DNA of 16,782 nt, from positions 1 to 16,782 of the forward strand of contig JASJBQ010000110.1 of the NCBI GenBank assembly GCA_030066455.1, read 5' to 3'. The notes below the pieces were generated by a model, which saw only the letters and a program-made list of their open reading frames with translations, searched no databases and had not been told where the DNA came from. This document shows positions 5,646 to 13,671 of this stretch, in pieces. Numbering within the stretch: the first letter of the stretch is position 1; every line of letters begins with the position of its first letter. Made by a program: the position numbers and the translations under genes. This DNA is from Desulfobacterales bacterium. Its GTDB lineage: Bacteria; Desulfobacterota; Desulfobacteria; Desulfobacterales; UBA5852.

Positions 5646-6875
5646 ATGCGCGGTTTCTTCAAAGTCGTGGATATCGAAACGGTGTTGTCGCTGGCAAAGA
5701 CTTTCGAGCCCCTGCCGGCGGAAGCGATCCGCCTGACAGCCGCCGTGGGGCGCGTGCTGGCGGAAGATATCGACGCCGATCTGGATATTCCGGGTTTTGC
5801 GCGCGCCACCATGGATGGCTATGCGGTTCAGGGCGCTTCGACCTTCGGGGCCTCCGAAGGCAATCCGGCCTTCTTGAACGTGGTCGGCAGCGTGGCCATG
5901 GGGGTCCAGCCGGATATCGCCGTCGGGCCGGGCGAAGCGGTGCGCATCGCCACGGGCGGGATGCTGCCCGACGGCAGCGATGCAGTGGTCATGGTGGAGC
6001 ACACCGAAGCCCTCGATGCGGACACCATCGAAGCGTATAAAAGTGCCGCTCCGGGTCAGCATGTGATCGCACGCGGTGAGGACATGCGCGCCGGCGAGCG
6101 GTTGTTGCACCGCGGGCAGCCCTTGCGCCCCCAGGAGATCGGGGTGCTGGCCGCTACGGGACGATATCAATTGACCGTCTTCCAGCGGCCGCGCGTCGGT
6201 ATTCTGTCGACGGGCGATGAAGTCGTACCGGTGGAGGCGGTTCCCTCGCCGGGGCAGATTCGCGATGTCAACAGCGCCGCCCTCGCTGCGTTTATCCATG
6301 CGGCCGGGGGCCGGTCCCAAGTCTATGGCATCGTCCGGGATGACTACGCGGCGCTCTTGGAAACCTGCCGACGAGCATTGGCGGCCAACGATATGGTCCT
6401 GATTTCCGGTGGCAGCTCGGTGGGCACCCGGGATTTCACCATTGATGTGCTTCAGGCGCTCGAGGATGCCGAGATCCTGGTGCACGGGGTTTCCATCCGT
6501 CCCGGCAAACCGACGATCCTGGCCCGCGGCGGCGGCAAACCCGTTTGGGGGCTGCCGGGCCACGTGACGTCGGCCATGGTGGTATTCGCCGTGCTCGTGC
6601 GGCCCTTTCTCGAGCACCTCGGCGGCCTTGATCACCGGTTCCGGCGTCGTATCCGCGTTCCGGCGCGCCTGACGCGCAATCTGTCCTCGGTTCAGGGCCG
6701 GGTCGACTATGTACGGGTGCGGCTGTCGTCGACGGCCGACGGCCTGGAGGCTGATCCGGTGCTGGGCAAATCGGGCCTGATCCGCACCATGGCGGCGGCC
6801 GACGGCCTGCTGTGCATCGCGGCAAATGCCGAAGGCCTGGATGGCGGTGCGATCGTTGCGGTCGAGTTGTTCTAA
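5646..6875 (+). CDS. moeA: molybdopterin molybdenumtransferase MoeA
   Basis: This 409-residue MoeA protein inserts molybdate into adenylylated molybdopterin to make the active molybdenum cofactor. Visible family landmarks are the MDGYA active-site loop (56-60), IATGGMLPDG (101-110), the MogA-like domain with STGDE (188-192), GGSSVG (255-260), RPGKP (285-289) and GLPGHVTSA (302-310), then the C-terminal beta domain with EADPVLGKSGLIRTMAAADGL. The length is that of a normal MoeA, without fusion. The ATG at 5646 is preceded by a weak GGTG-type site, so the start rests mainly on the domain's expected N-terminus. It is followed on the same strand by a second, fused MoeA after 213 bp. It could alternatively act on tungstate; the sequence does not settle the metal. 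Confidence 0.92.
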   Translation: MRGFFKVVDIETVLSLAKTFEPLPAEAIRLTAAVGRVLAEDIDADLDIPGFARATMDGYAVQGASTFGASEGNPAFLNVVGSVAMGVQPDIAVGPGEAVRIATGGMLPDGSDAVVMVEHTEALDADTIEAYKSAAPGQHVIARGEDMRAGERLLHRGQPLRPQEIGVLAATGRYQLTVFQRPRVGILSTGDEVVPVEAVPSPGQIRDVNSAALAAFIHAAGGRSQVYGIVRDDYAALLETCRRALAANDMVLISGGSSVGTRDFTIDVLQALEDAEILVHGVSIRPGKPTILARGGGKPVWGLPGHVTSAMVVFAVLVRPFLEHLGGLDHRFRRRIRVPARLTRNLSSVQGRVDYVRVRLSSTADGLEADPVLGKSGLIRTMAAADGLLCIAANAEGLDGGAIVAVELF

Positions 6876-6970
6876 TGTCCGTCCCGACAAGGTGTCCTGC
6901 GGCCCTGGTCTGCATTCGCACACGTTTTAAAACCCTCGACGCCGGCCTGACGATGGCAGCGGTTATTAGT

Positions 6971-7002
6971 ACGCCGTGGCCTTGGCCGGGGCCAGCAGGC
7001 GT
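6971..7002 (+). promoter_or_regulatory. hairpin in the leader of the second moeA
   Basis: ACGCC (6971-6975) pairs with GGCGT (6998-7002), and TGGCC (6977-6981) with GGCCA (6990-6994), giving a 10-bp stem interrupted by a small internal loop and capped by an 8-nt loop. It sits about 90 nt upstream of the second moeA start inside a 213-bp gap. No U-tract follows, so it is not an intrinsic terminator. It might be a regulatory RNA structure; I cannot match it to the molybdenum cofactor riboswitch by eye. Confidence 0.3.
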
Positions 7003-7088
7003 CCCTTTCCGGATGGCAACGAATCGAAATCCATTGCCACGCGGCGGCCCCGGCGCCGATCACCGATTGAAGCCTTAAGGAGAGATCC

Positions 7089-9020
7089 ATGCAGCCCAAA
7101 CGCAACATCTATCTCCAGATGAAATCCTTGAACGAGGCCCGCAGCATCGTTCGGGAACGTTTTCCCGCGCCGGATCCGCCGCGCACGGAAATCGTCGCGG
7201 CGCCCGATGCCGTCGGGCGCGTTCTGGCCAAACCCGTGTTCGCGCGGCTGTCCGCACCCAATTTCCACGCCGCCGCCATGGACGGCATCGCCGTAAGGGC
7301 CGAGGACACTTTCGGGGCCAGCGAGACCGACCCGCGACAGCTGACCATCGGGCGCGAGGCCCGTTTCATCAACACCGGCCACGTCCTGCCCGAAGAAACC
7401 AATGCCGTCATCATGATCGAGCAGGTCAACGAACTGGGCAACGGGCGGGTTGAAATCGAAACACCGGCTTTCCCCTGGCAGCATGTCCGGCGCATGGGTG
7501 AGGATATCGTGGCCACCGAGTTGCTCTTTCCCCGCAACCATGCCGTGAGCGCCTACTGCGTCGGGGCACTGCTGGCCGGTGGCATCTTCGCGGTCGAAGT
7601 CTACCGGCCACCGCGGGTGATGATTATTCCAACCGGCTCGGAACTGCTGGACTGGGAGCATACCCCCGACGTCGTGCCGCGCCCCGGCCAAGTCCTGGAA
7701 ACCAACGCCTACATGCTGGGCAAACTGGTGGAGGCCGCCGGCGGCGGCTATCGACGGCACGACATCCTGACGGACGAGCCGGCGGCTATCGAAAAAGTGG
7801 TCGCGGCGGCGGTCGCGGGCGGTTTCGACATGGTGCTGACGGTGGGCGGATCCTCTGCCGGCTCGGAAGACTACACCAAAAGCGTGGTCGAAGCGCTGGG
7901 CGAAGTTCTGGTGCACGGGGTCACGATCATGCCCGGCAAGCCGGTGCTGATCGGTGCGGTACAGGACAAACCCGTTTTCGGCGTCCCCGGTTACCCGGTC
8001 TCCGCCATCATCGCCTTTGAGCAATTTGTCCGCCCGCTGATCCGGCGCTTCGTCGGGCAGCCCGACGATACACCCGAACAGGTAACCGTCCGGGCCACCC
8101 GCAAAATCCCCTCCAAACTCGGACTCGAGGAATTCCTGCGCGTCAAACTGGGCAACGTGGACGGACGGACCGTGGCGGCGCCGCTGCCCCGCGGGGCGGG
8201 CTGCATCACCACCATCACCGAAGCCGACGGGCTCCTGCGCATTCCGGCGAACGCCGAGGGGTTGGTGGAGGGGGAGGAAACCGCGGCCGAACTGATCCGG
8301 CCCCGGAACGCTCTGGACAACACGCTGCTGATCGTCGGCAGCCATGACAACTCCCTGGACATCCTGGCGGACGAAATCCGACGGGGCGCCTCCGGGATCA
8401 CCCTGTCATCCAGCCACGTGGGCAGTCTGGGGGGCCTGATGGCGCTCAAGCGCGGGGTCTGCCACCTGGCCGGCGCCCACCTGCTCGATACCGCCGACGG
8501 TTCCTACAATCGCACCTATGTAAAAAAATACCTCACCGCTGCGGAGGTTGGTCTGGTCAACCTCGTGCTGCGCGATCAGGGCCTGCTGGTGCCCAAGGGC
8601 AATCCCAAGGGTATTGGCGGTCTCGAGGATTTGGCGCGCGAGGATATTCACTTCATTAACCGGCAGGTGGGTTCGGGCACGCGGATTCTGCTCGATTACC
8701 GCCTCCAGCAGTTGGGGCTCAAACCCGAGACCATTGCCGGATACCGGGATGAGGAGTACACCCACATGGCGGTGGCCGTGGCGGTCCTGAGCGGAACGGC
8801 CGATGTGGGCCTTGGCATCCAGGCCGCGGCGCGCGCGCTGGATCTTGACTTCATTCCGGTGGTGACCGAGCAGTACGACCTCGTCATCCCGAAGCGCTTC
8901 TTGGATCTTAAAGGCATGCAGGTGCTGCTGGATACGATCGGCGGGGAGCGTTTCCAGCGCCGCGTCCGCGCTCTGGGCGGCTACAGCACCGAGCTGACGG
9001 GCCGCGTGCTGGACGTCTGA
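7089..9020 (+). CDS. moeA: MoeA-type molybdenum cofactor protein fused to a PBP-like domain
   Basis: This is a 643-residue two-part protein. Residues 1-410 form a complete MoeA, with MDGIAV (64-69), INTGHVLP (94-101), PTGSEL (181-186), GGSSAG (253-258), MPGKP (281-285), GVPGYPVSA (298-306) and the C-terminal beta domain. Residues about 412-640 form a periplasmic-binding-protein-like domain (PBP_like, also seen in LysR- and ModE-linked proteins). It starts at LLIVGSHDNSLDIL and contains the characteristic NRQVGSGTR (524-532) followed by LLDYRL, and EEYTHMAVAVAVLSGTADVGLGI. There is no signal peptide, so the binding domain is cytoplasmic; it may sense or hold molybdate/tungstate or a cofactor form (inference). 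An excellent AAGGAG site lies 6 nt before the ATG. Compared with the first MoeA, the Tyr of MDGYA is Ile here, suggesting specialisation. Confidence 0.92.
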   Translation: MQPKRNIYLQMKSLNEARSIVRERFPAPDPPRTEIVAAPDAVGRVLAKPVFARLSAPNFHAAAMDGIAVRAEDTFGASETDPRQLTIGREARFINTGHVLPEETNAVIMIEQVNELGNGRVEIETPAFPWQHVRRMGEDIVATELLFPRNHAVSAYCVGALLAGGIFAVEVYRPPRVMIIPTGSELLDWEHTPDVVPRPGQVLETNAYMLGKLVEAAGGGYRRHDILTDEPAAIEKVVAAAVAGGFDMVLTVGGSSAGSEDYTKSVVEALGEVLVHGVTIMPGKPVLIGAVQDKPVFGVPGYPVSAIIAFEQFVRPLIRRFVGQPDDTPEQVTVRATRKIPSKLGLEEFLRVKLGNVDGRTVAAPLPRGAGCITTITEADGLLRIPANAEGLVEGEETAAELIRPRNALDNTLLIVGSHDNSLDILADEIRRGASGITLSSSHVGSLGGLMALKRGVCHLAGAHLLDTADGSYNRTYVKKYLTAAEVGLVNLVLRDQGLLVPKGNPKGIGGLEDLAREDIHFINRQVGSGTRILLDYRLQQLGLKPETIAGYRDEEYTHMAVAVAVLSGTADVGLGIQAAARALDLDFIPVVTEQYDLVIPKRFLDLKGMQVLLDTIGGERFQRRVRALGGYSTELTGRVLDV

Positions 9021-9028
9021 TCGAGGCG

Positions 9029-9388
9029 TTAAGGCGCTTCGGTGACGTTGAAGTCCAGGGCGGCCATCTGATCGTTCGACATCGGCGGGCCGGCCGGGCA
9101 GATGTAGGCCATGGCACCGGCGGCTTCGCTGTGGTTATAAAGCCAGACCAGGTGGGTGGCGCCGGTTTGATGGGCGCGCCACTTTACCCGGAATTCGACC
9201 GCCGTGGTGTCGAGATAGTGTTTCAGTTTGCCGAAACTGACCTGGCCGGGGTTGTTGACTTCTTCGAAGGTGCCCACGTATTCGCAGGTGCCGACCCGGT
9301 ATTCCTCGATGGATTCAACGGGCACTGCATAGGTGCAGCCGGCCAGCCAGGCGGCCACGACCAGACTGATGACGATTTGACGTGACAT
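9029..9388 (-). CDS. small predicted outer-membrane lipoprotein, function unknown
   Basis: This 119-residue protein has an N-terminal hydrophobic signal segment (residues 4-16) ending in the lipobox LAGC, with Cys18 the predicted lipidated residue. The next residue is Thr rather than Asp, which in Gram-negatives favours the outer membrane. The mature part contains CEYVGTFEEV (from Cys35) and GATHLVW...GAMAYICP (Cys97). The two cysteines could form a disulfide, and the pattern loosely recalls small lipoproteins of the DUF4156/RcsF kind. That resemblance is weak and no function is assigned. GAGG lies 9 nt before the ATG at 9388. Its 3' end converges with the fused moeA 8 bp away, and its 5' end diverges from the NUDIX gene. 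Confidence 0.75.
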   Translation of the reverse strand: MSRQIVISLVVAAWLAGCTYAVPVESIEEYRVGTCEYVGTFEEVNNPGQVSFGKLKHYLDTTAVEFRVKWRAHQTGATHLVWLYNHSEAAGAMAYICPAGPPMSNDQMAALDFNVTEAP

Positions 9389-9536
9389 GTTGCCGATCCT
9401 CGTTGCATCCAGGGTGCTTGATCGGGCGCCGAACGCCCCCCGGCGGTGAGGGCGAAGGGTTCAAGATCCGCCGGGCTTCAATCGGCTTATCGGCCCATTG
9501 GCCATTTAACTTTAACGCCAAGAAGAGGGTGGGGGT

Positions 9537-10115
9537 TTGAAACTGAACCAGACTGAAAAATTGACCCGTCACCGGCACTTGAACCTTTTTCGCGCCGATT
9601 ACCGGGATCAAAGGGGGGCCACCAAGGGGTGGATTTATGCTTCGCGGCAGGAAGCCCCCAAAGTCGAGACCATGAACTGGGAGCGGCCCGACGCCGTGGT
9701 CATCGTGGCCTGGCACACCGAACGCCGCAGGCTCGTGGTTATTCGGGAATACCGCGTCGTCCTGGGCGGCTACCAGATCGGTTTTCCCGCCGGCCTCATG
9801 GACCCCGGTGAAACCACTACGGATACCGCGCGCCGGGAGCTTCGCGAGGAAACCGGTCTGACCCTCACGCGGGTCATCCGCTGCAGCCCGCCGGTGTATT
9901 CTTCAAGCGGGATGACAGACGAGTCCGTCTCGCTGGTCTATGCGGATTGCGACGGGGAGCCGTCCGATGAGAGAAACGAAAGCTCCGAGGATATACAGGT
10001 ACTTTTCCTGGACGCCGCCGCGGCCGGGCGGATGGCCGAAGACGCCTCTCTGAAGGTGGATGTCAAAACATGGATGACCCTGTTCGAATTCGCGCGTCAC
10101 GGGTCGATTCTTTAG
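9537..10115 (+). CDS. NUDIX hydrolase, ADP-ribose pyrophosphatase-like
   Basis: This 192-residue protein has a perfect NUDIX box, G-x5-E-x7-R-E-L-x-E-E-x-G, at residues 86-107 (Gly86, Glu92, Arg100-Glu101, Glu104-Glu105, Gly107). This metal-binding helix hydrolyses nucleoside diphosphates linked to another moiety. PAG immediately before the box, an N-terminal beta-strand region (WIYASR, AVVIVAW) and VIREYRVVLGGYQIGFPAG are typical of the ADP-ribose/NDP-sugar branch, but the substrate is inferred only. Translation probably starts at TTG 9537, with AGAGG about 7 nt upstream; the first in-frame ATG (residue 46) would cut into the fold. It is followed by the EEP-family gene after 156 bp containing its own possible promoter. 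Confidence 0.88.
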   Translation: MKLNQTEKLTRHRHLNLFRADYRDQRGATKGWIYASRQEAPKVETMNWERPDAVVIVAWHTERRRLVVIREYRVVLGGYQIGFPAGLMDPGETTTDTARRELREETGLTLTRVIRCSPPVYSSSGMTDESVSLVYADCDGEPSDERNESSEDIQVLFLDAAAAGRMAEDASLKVDVKTWMTLFEFARHGSIL

Positions 10116-10145
10116 GGCGCCGCCGTTTTCGCATTGTGGTCCGGA

Positions 10146-10174
10146 TTGACAATCTCCAAGGGCGTACGCATCAT
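10146..10174 (+). promoter_or_regulatory. possible sigma-70 promoter
   Basis: A consensus TTGACA (10146-10151) is followed after 17 nt by CATCAT (10169-10174), which keeps four of six -10 positions. It lies about 100 nt upstream of the GTG start of the EEP-family gene and downstream of the NUDIX stop. Confidence 0.35.
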
Positions 10175-10271
10175 ACAAGCTTTTAGTGCGTTACTTGACT
10201 TTGAGACGTTACAATGATGCCACATTGCAGGAAAAAAAGCGCAACAACCAAACGAGATCGAGAGGGAAGCG

Positions 10272-11033
10272 GTGCGATTTCTGCTCTACAATATTCGCTA
10301 CGGGGCCGGCAGCGGATGGCGGGTTCATTTTCCCATGCCCTTCGGTGGCTACCTGAAACCAACGGGCCGAAATTTTAGCCTGATCAAAGACTTCATCCGC
10401 TCCGTCAAACCGGATGTCACCGGCCTGATCGAGGTCGACAGCGGCTCATTCCGCGCCGATCGCCGCTGCCAGGCCGCGACGCTCGCCGCAGCCCTGCAGC
10501 AGCGCCATGTCTATGAGAACAAGTACGGCGGAGACTCCATGGCGCGGCGGGTGCCCCTGTTGCGTAAGCAGGGCAATGCCCTCCTGACCAATCAGGAAAT
10601 TGCAGGATTGAAATTCCACTATTTGAGCAAAGGCGTCAAACGGCTGGTGATCGAGGCCGAATTCAGGGACTTCAAGACCTTCATCGTCCACCTCTCCCTG
10701 AACTACCGTCACCGGCAGGATCAGCTCAGCGATCTCTATGGGATGCTGGGCCAAACGCGCAAACCGGTCATCGTGGCCGGAGATTTCAATGTTTTCAGAG
10801 GACGCAAGGAGCTGGCTCTATTTATGGCGGCTACCGGATTGCGGAGCGCCAACACGCAGGATGCCCCCTCGCATCCCAGCCGCATGCCCCGCCGGCAGTT
10901 GGATTTCATCCTGCACAGCCCGGGCATTCACACCACATATTTCGACGCGCCCCGCGTCCCTTTTTCCGATCACATCCCCCTGATCTGGGATTTTGAGGTC
11001 CGCCCCGAAGATCGTCTGGCGCTTGCCGCCTGA
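10272..11033 (+). CDS. endonuclease/exonuclease/phosphatase (EEP) family protein
   Basis: This 253-residue metal-dependent phosphoesterase carries the full set of EEP catalytic landmarks: Asn7 (LLYNIRYG), Glu54 (TGLIEVD), His140 (IVHLSLNYR), the GDFN motif with Asp171 and Asn173, Asp211 (LDFIL), and the C-terminal Ser-Asp233-His234 (FSDHIPL). Members cleave phosphodiester or phosphomonoester bonds in DNA, RNA, lipids or inositol phosphates, so the substrate cannot be told. No signal peptide or membrane segment is visible, hence cytoplasmic. It starts at GTG 10272 with GAGGG upstream; MRFLLYNIRYG is the expected family N-terminus, supporting the GTG. It converges with the HU/IHF gene across 49 bp holding a GC-rich hairpin. 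Confidence 0.88.
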   Translation: MRFLLYNIRYGAGSGWRVHFPMPFGGYLKPTGRNFSLIKDFIRSVKPDVTGLIEVDSGSFRADRRCQAATLAAALQQRHVYENKYGGDSMARRVPLLRKQGNALLTNQEIAGLKFHYLSKGVKRLVIEAEFRDFKTFIVHLSLNYRHRQDQLSDLYGMLGQTRKPVIVAGDFNVFRGRKELALFMAATGLRSANTQDAPSHPSRMPRRQLDFILHSPGIHTTYFDAPRVPFSDHIPLIWDFEVRPEDRLALAA

Positions 11034-11042
11034 CCGGTCGTC

Positions 11043-11063
11043 AGCCGGGCGCCGGTGCCGGCT
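11043..11063. terminator. GC-rich hairpin between convergent genes
   Basis: AGCCGG (11043-11048) and CCGGCT (11058-11063) form a 6-bp stem with a 9-nt loop in the 49-bp gap between the EEP and HU/IHF stop codons. There is no U-tract on either strand, so it is at best a weak or assisted terminator. Confidence 0.25.
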
Positions 11064-11082
11064 CATAGACGCCGGAAGGGTC

Positions 11083-11370
11083 TCACTGGCCGTTGTTGAC
11101 GCGTTCCTTGAGCGCTTTGCCCACCTTGAAACAGGGAAGTTTTTTTTGTTTGACTTCAACTGATTCGCCGGTTTTGGGATTGCGGCCGACATAGCCCTCG
11201 TACTGCTTGACTTTGAACGTTCCGAAGCCGCGGATGTCGACGCGTTCGGACAGCGCCAGGGATTCGGCCATCGTCTGAAACATGGCGTCGATGATGCGCT
11301 TGGCTTTTTTCTGGGAAATCCCCTCCTTTTCCGCCAGGATCTTGTTGAGCTGCTCACCGGTTAATTGCAT
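11083..11370 (-). CDS. HU/IHF family DNA-binding protein
   Basis: This 95-residue histone-like protein has an N-terminal helical dimerisation part (1-40), GFGTF (48-52), the DNA-intercalating Arg-Asn-Pro at the tip of the beta arm (63-65, in VGRNPKTGE), and the C-terminal FKVGKALKERVN helix. Length is standard. It bends and compacts DNA as a dimer in the nucleoid and supports recombination, replication and, for IHF, sigma-54 promoter looping. The sequence does not clearly separate HU from an IHF subunit; the KVKQYEGYVGRNPKTGE stretch has features of both. A strong GGAGG lies 6-8 nt before the ATG at 11370. It is transcribed alone, from the AT-rich gap to its right. Confidence 0.93.
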   Translation of the reverse strand: MQLTGEQLNKILAEKEGISQKKAKRIIDAMFQTMAESLALSERVDIRGFGTFKVKQYEGYVGRNPKTGESVEVKQKKLPCFKVGKALKERVNNGQ

Positions 11371-11510
11371 AAAGCCCCTCCAATGCTCCCCTCGATTTCG
11401 CGGCGGGTTTCAACCCCGGCATTTGACAGCTGAGCCTTTGCGGCCCATTCCCTCGATGCCGTGGCCCTCTCCACCGCCCTCTCCGCATCTGGAACAATCA
11501 GGATTATATA

Positions 11511-11594
11511 ATGATGTCTGGCATTAAGGAGATTGATAAATCAATTGAAGAGAATATTCAATGCGGTATAAATAGCGTGAAATTACGTATATAA
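11511..11594 (+). CDS. possible 27-residue small ORF
   Basis: Starting at ATG 11511 (or ATG 11514), 27 codons run to a TAA at 11592-11594. The peptide MMSGIKEIDKSIEENIQCG... is charged, with a plausible short amphipathic helix and one cysteine. An AGGA site lies 7 nt upstream. Against it, the region is AT-rich with no clear promoter, a chance ORF of this length is not rare, and codon use is unlike the GC-rich neighbours. It could also be a remnant or part of a non-coding regulatory region. No homologue is recognised. Confidence 0.2.
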   Translation: MMSGIKEIDKSIEENIQCGINSVKLRI

Positions 11595-11640
11595 TTTACG
11601 TGTTTTTTGGCGATTCGGCTGTATCAAGGGCAACAAGCAC

Positions 11641-11673
11641 AAAAAGCCGCCGGAATGCTTCCCGGCGGCTTTT
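11641..11673 (-). terminator. intrinsic terminator of the nitrogen cluster
   Basis: An 8-bp GC-only stem, GCCGCCGG (11646-11653) and CCGGCGGC (11662-11669), has an 8-nt loop. It is flanked by five A's on the left and four T's on the right, so it works in both directions. It lies about 80 nt beyond the glnA stop and is the evident end of the leftward glnD-amtB-glnB-glnA cluster. Confidence 0.85.
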
Positions 11674-11747
11674 GGCTGTGTGGGCGACGTCAAATCGGGC
11701 GGCTCGTCGGTGCGCGGACCATTTCCGCTTTGCGCGTCAGGGCGGTG

Positions 11748-13163
11748 CTAAATGTCGAAATACAGGAAAAACTCGTGCGGATGGGGCCGCAGGTTGACGT
11801 CGTTGACTTCGTTTTCGGTTTTGTATTCGATCCAGGTGTCGATGACATCCGGGGTGAACACGTCGCCCTTCATCAGGAAATCATGGTCCGCCTTAAGGGC
11901 GTCCAGCGCCTCGGCCAGGCTGCCCGGCGCCGAGGGGACGTCGGCCAGCTCCTCGGGGGAGAGCCCGTAGATGTCCTTGTCCAGCGGCTCGCCCGGGTCG
12001 ACCTTGTTTTCGATGCCGTCGAGCGCCGCCATGAGCATGGCGGAGAAGGCCAGGTAGCCGTTGCAGGACGGGTCGGGCGTGCGGAACTCGATCCGTTTGG
12101 CCTTGGGCGAGGCCGAATACATCGGAATACGCACCGAGGCGCTGCGGTTGCGGCTGGAATAGGCCAGGTTGACCGGCGCTTCGAAGCCCGGCACCAGGCG
12201 CTTGTAGGAGTTGGTGGTCGGGTTGGTAAAGGCGCAGAGTGCCCGGGCGTGTTTCAGGATGCCGCCGATGGCGTAGAGCGCCGTATCCGAAACGCCGGCA
12301 TAGCCGTCGCCGGCAAAGGTGGGCTCGCCGTCTTTCCAGATGCTCAGGTGGGTGTGCATGCCGGTGCCGTTGTCCTCGAAAATCGGCTTGGGCATGAAGG
12401 TCACGGTGTAGCCGTTGCGGGCGGCCACATTCTTCAGGACGTATTTGAACCACATCAGCTGATCGCCCATCTTCAAGAGCGGCTGAAAGCGCATGTCGAT
12501 TTCGGCCTGCCCCGCGGTGGCCACCTCGTGGTGCTGGCATTCAACGGCAATGCCGAGCTGTTCTAAAACGAGCAGCATTTCCGTGCGCAGGTCCTGGAAT
12601 TTGTCCATGGGCGGCACCGGGAAATAGCCCTGTTTATGGCGGGGTTTGTAGCCCAGGTTGGGGGCCTCGTCCCGGCCGGTGTTCCAGATGCCCTCGACCG
12701 AGTCGATTTCGTAGAAAGCGCGATGGCGGGAGGATTCGAAACGGATTTCGTCGAAGATGAAGAATTCGGCTTCCGGACCGAAAAAGGCCGTGTCGCCGAT
12801 GCCGGTGCCTTTCAGATAGGCTTCGGCCTTCTGGGCAATGTAGCGCGGGTCGCGGGTATAGGATTCGCGGGTCACCGGGTCGACGATGTTGCCCACGAGC
12901 ACCAGGGTCGGCTCTTCGTAGAACGGATCCATATTCGCCGTGGTGGGGTCGGGAATGACGAGCATGTCGCTGGCGTTGATGGGCTGCCAGCCGCGGATGC
13001 TCGAGCCGTCGAAGCCGTAACCGTCTTCGAAGCTGCCTTCATCCAGTTCGCTCATGGGCACCGTAAAGTGCTGCCAGACGCCGGGGAAATCCAGAAAGCG
13101 GATATCCAGCACCTTGGCGCCGTTGTCTTTGGCATATGCCAATACGTCTTTTGGGGTCATCAT
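11748..13163 (-). CDS. glnA: glutamine synthetase type I
   Basis: This 471-residue GS-I joins ammonium and glutamate to glutamine at the cost of ATP, as a cytoplasmic dodecamer. Landmarks are [13 protein letters not shown] (48-60), the EAEFF metal site (131-135), the [10 protein letters not shown] active-site block (265-274), the [13 protein letters not shown] loop (314-326) and [16 protein letters not shown] (358-373). Tyr399, in [10 protein letters not shown], is the adenylylation site of the GS-I beta subclass, so control by a GlnE adenylyltransferase is likely, although glnE is not here. Two adjacent ATGs are possible starts: 13163 is 4 nt from the GGAGG site, 13160 is 7 nt away and better spaced. 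It is the last gene of the cluster, 102 bp after glnB and ended by a strong terminator. Confidence 0.97.
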   Translation of the reverse strand: MMTPKDVLAYAKDNGAKVLDIRFLDFPGVWQHFTVPMSELDEGSFEDGYGFDGSSIRGWQPINASDMLVIPDPTTANMDPFYEEPTLVLVGNIVDPVTRESYTRDPRYIAQKAEAYLKGTGIGDTAFFGPEAEFFIFDEIRFESSRHRAFYEIDSVEGIWNTGRDEAPNLGYKPRHKQGYFPVPPMDKFQDLRTEMLLVLEQLGIAVECQHHEVATAGQAEIDMRFQPLLKMGDQLMWFKYVLKNVAARNGYTVTFMPKPIFEDNGTGMHTHLSIWKDGEPTFAGDGYAGVSDTALYAIGGILKHARALCAFTNPTTNSYKRLVPGFEAPVNLAYSSRNRSASVRIPMYSASPKAKRIEFRTPDPSCNGYLAFSAMLMAALDGIENKVDPGEPLDKDIYGLSPEELADVPSAPGSLAEALDALKADHDFLMKGDVFTPDVIDTWIEYKTENEVNDVNLRPHPHEFFLYFDI

Positions 13164-13265
13164 AATGCCTCCTTTGCAAGTGATTCGAGTTGAAATGGCG
13201 TTAACGCTAAATGCAAACCGTGCGGCGGTCTTGTTTCGGTTAACGGGATAAAAACATTCCGGGCG

Positions 13266-13652
<387 letters not shown>

Positions 13653-13671
13653 TTATCGAGGCTATCATACG

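Larger units (their letters stand above)
11371..11747. other. gene-poor stretch between HU/IHF and glnA
   Basis: Apart from the terminator (11641-11673) and a possible 27-codon ORF (11511-11594), nothing certain lies here. The middle, about 11495-11615, is very AT-rich. It contains the palindrome ATTATATAAT (11503-11512), which could supply a -10 box in either direction, including for the leftward HU/IHF gene, but no matching -35 box is convincing. TTGAT and ATCAA form a small inverted repeat at 11533-11544. Confidence 0.6.

Noticed and set aside
13205..13235. Sigma-54 promoter in front of glnA
   Set aside because: A TTTGCA -12-like box is present, but 10 nt upstream there is GC instead of GG and the -24 box matches only half of its positions.
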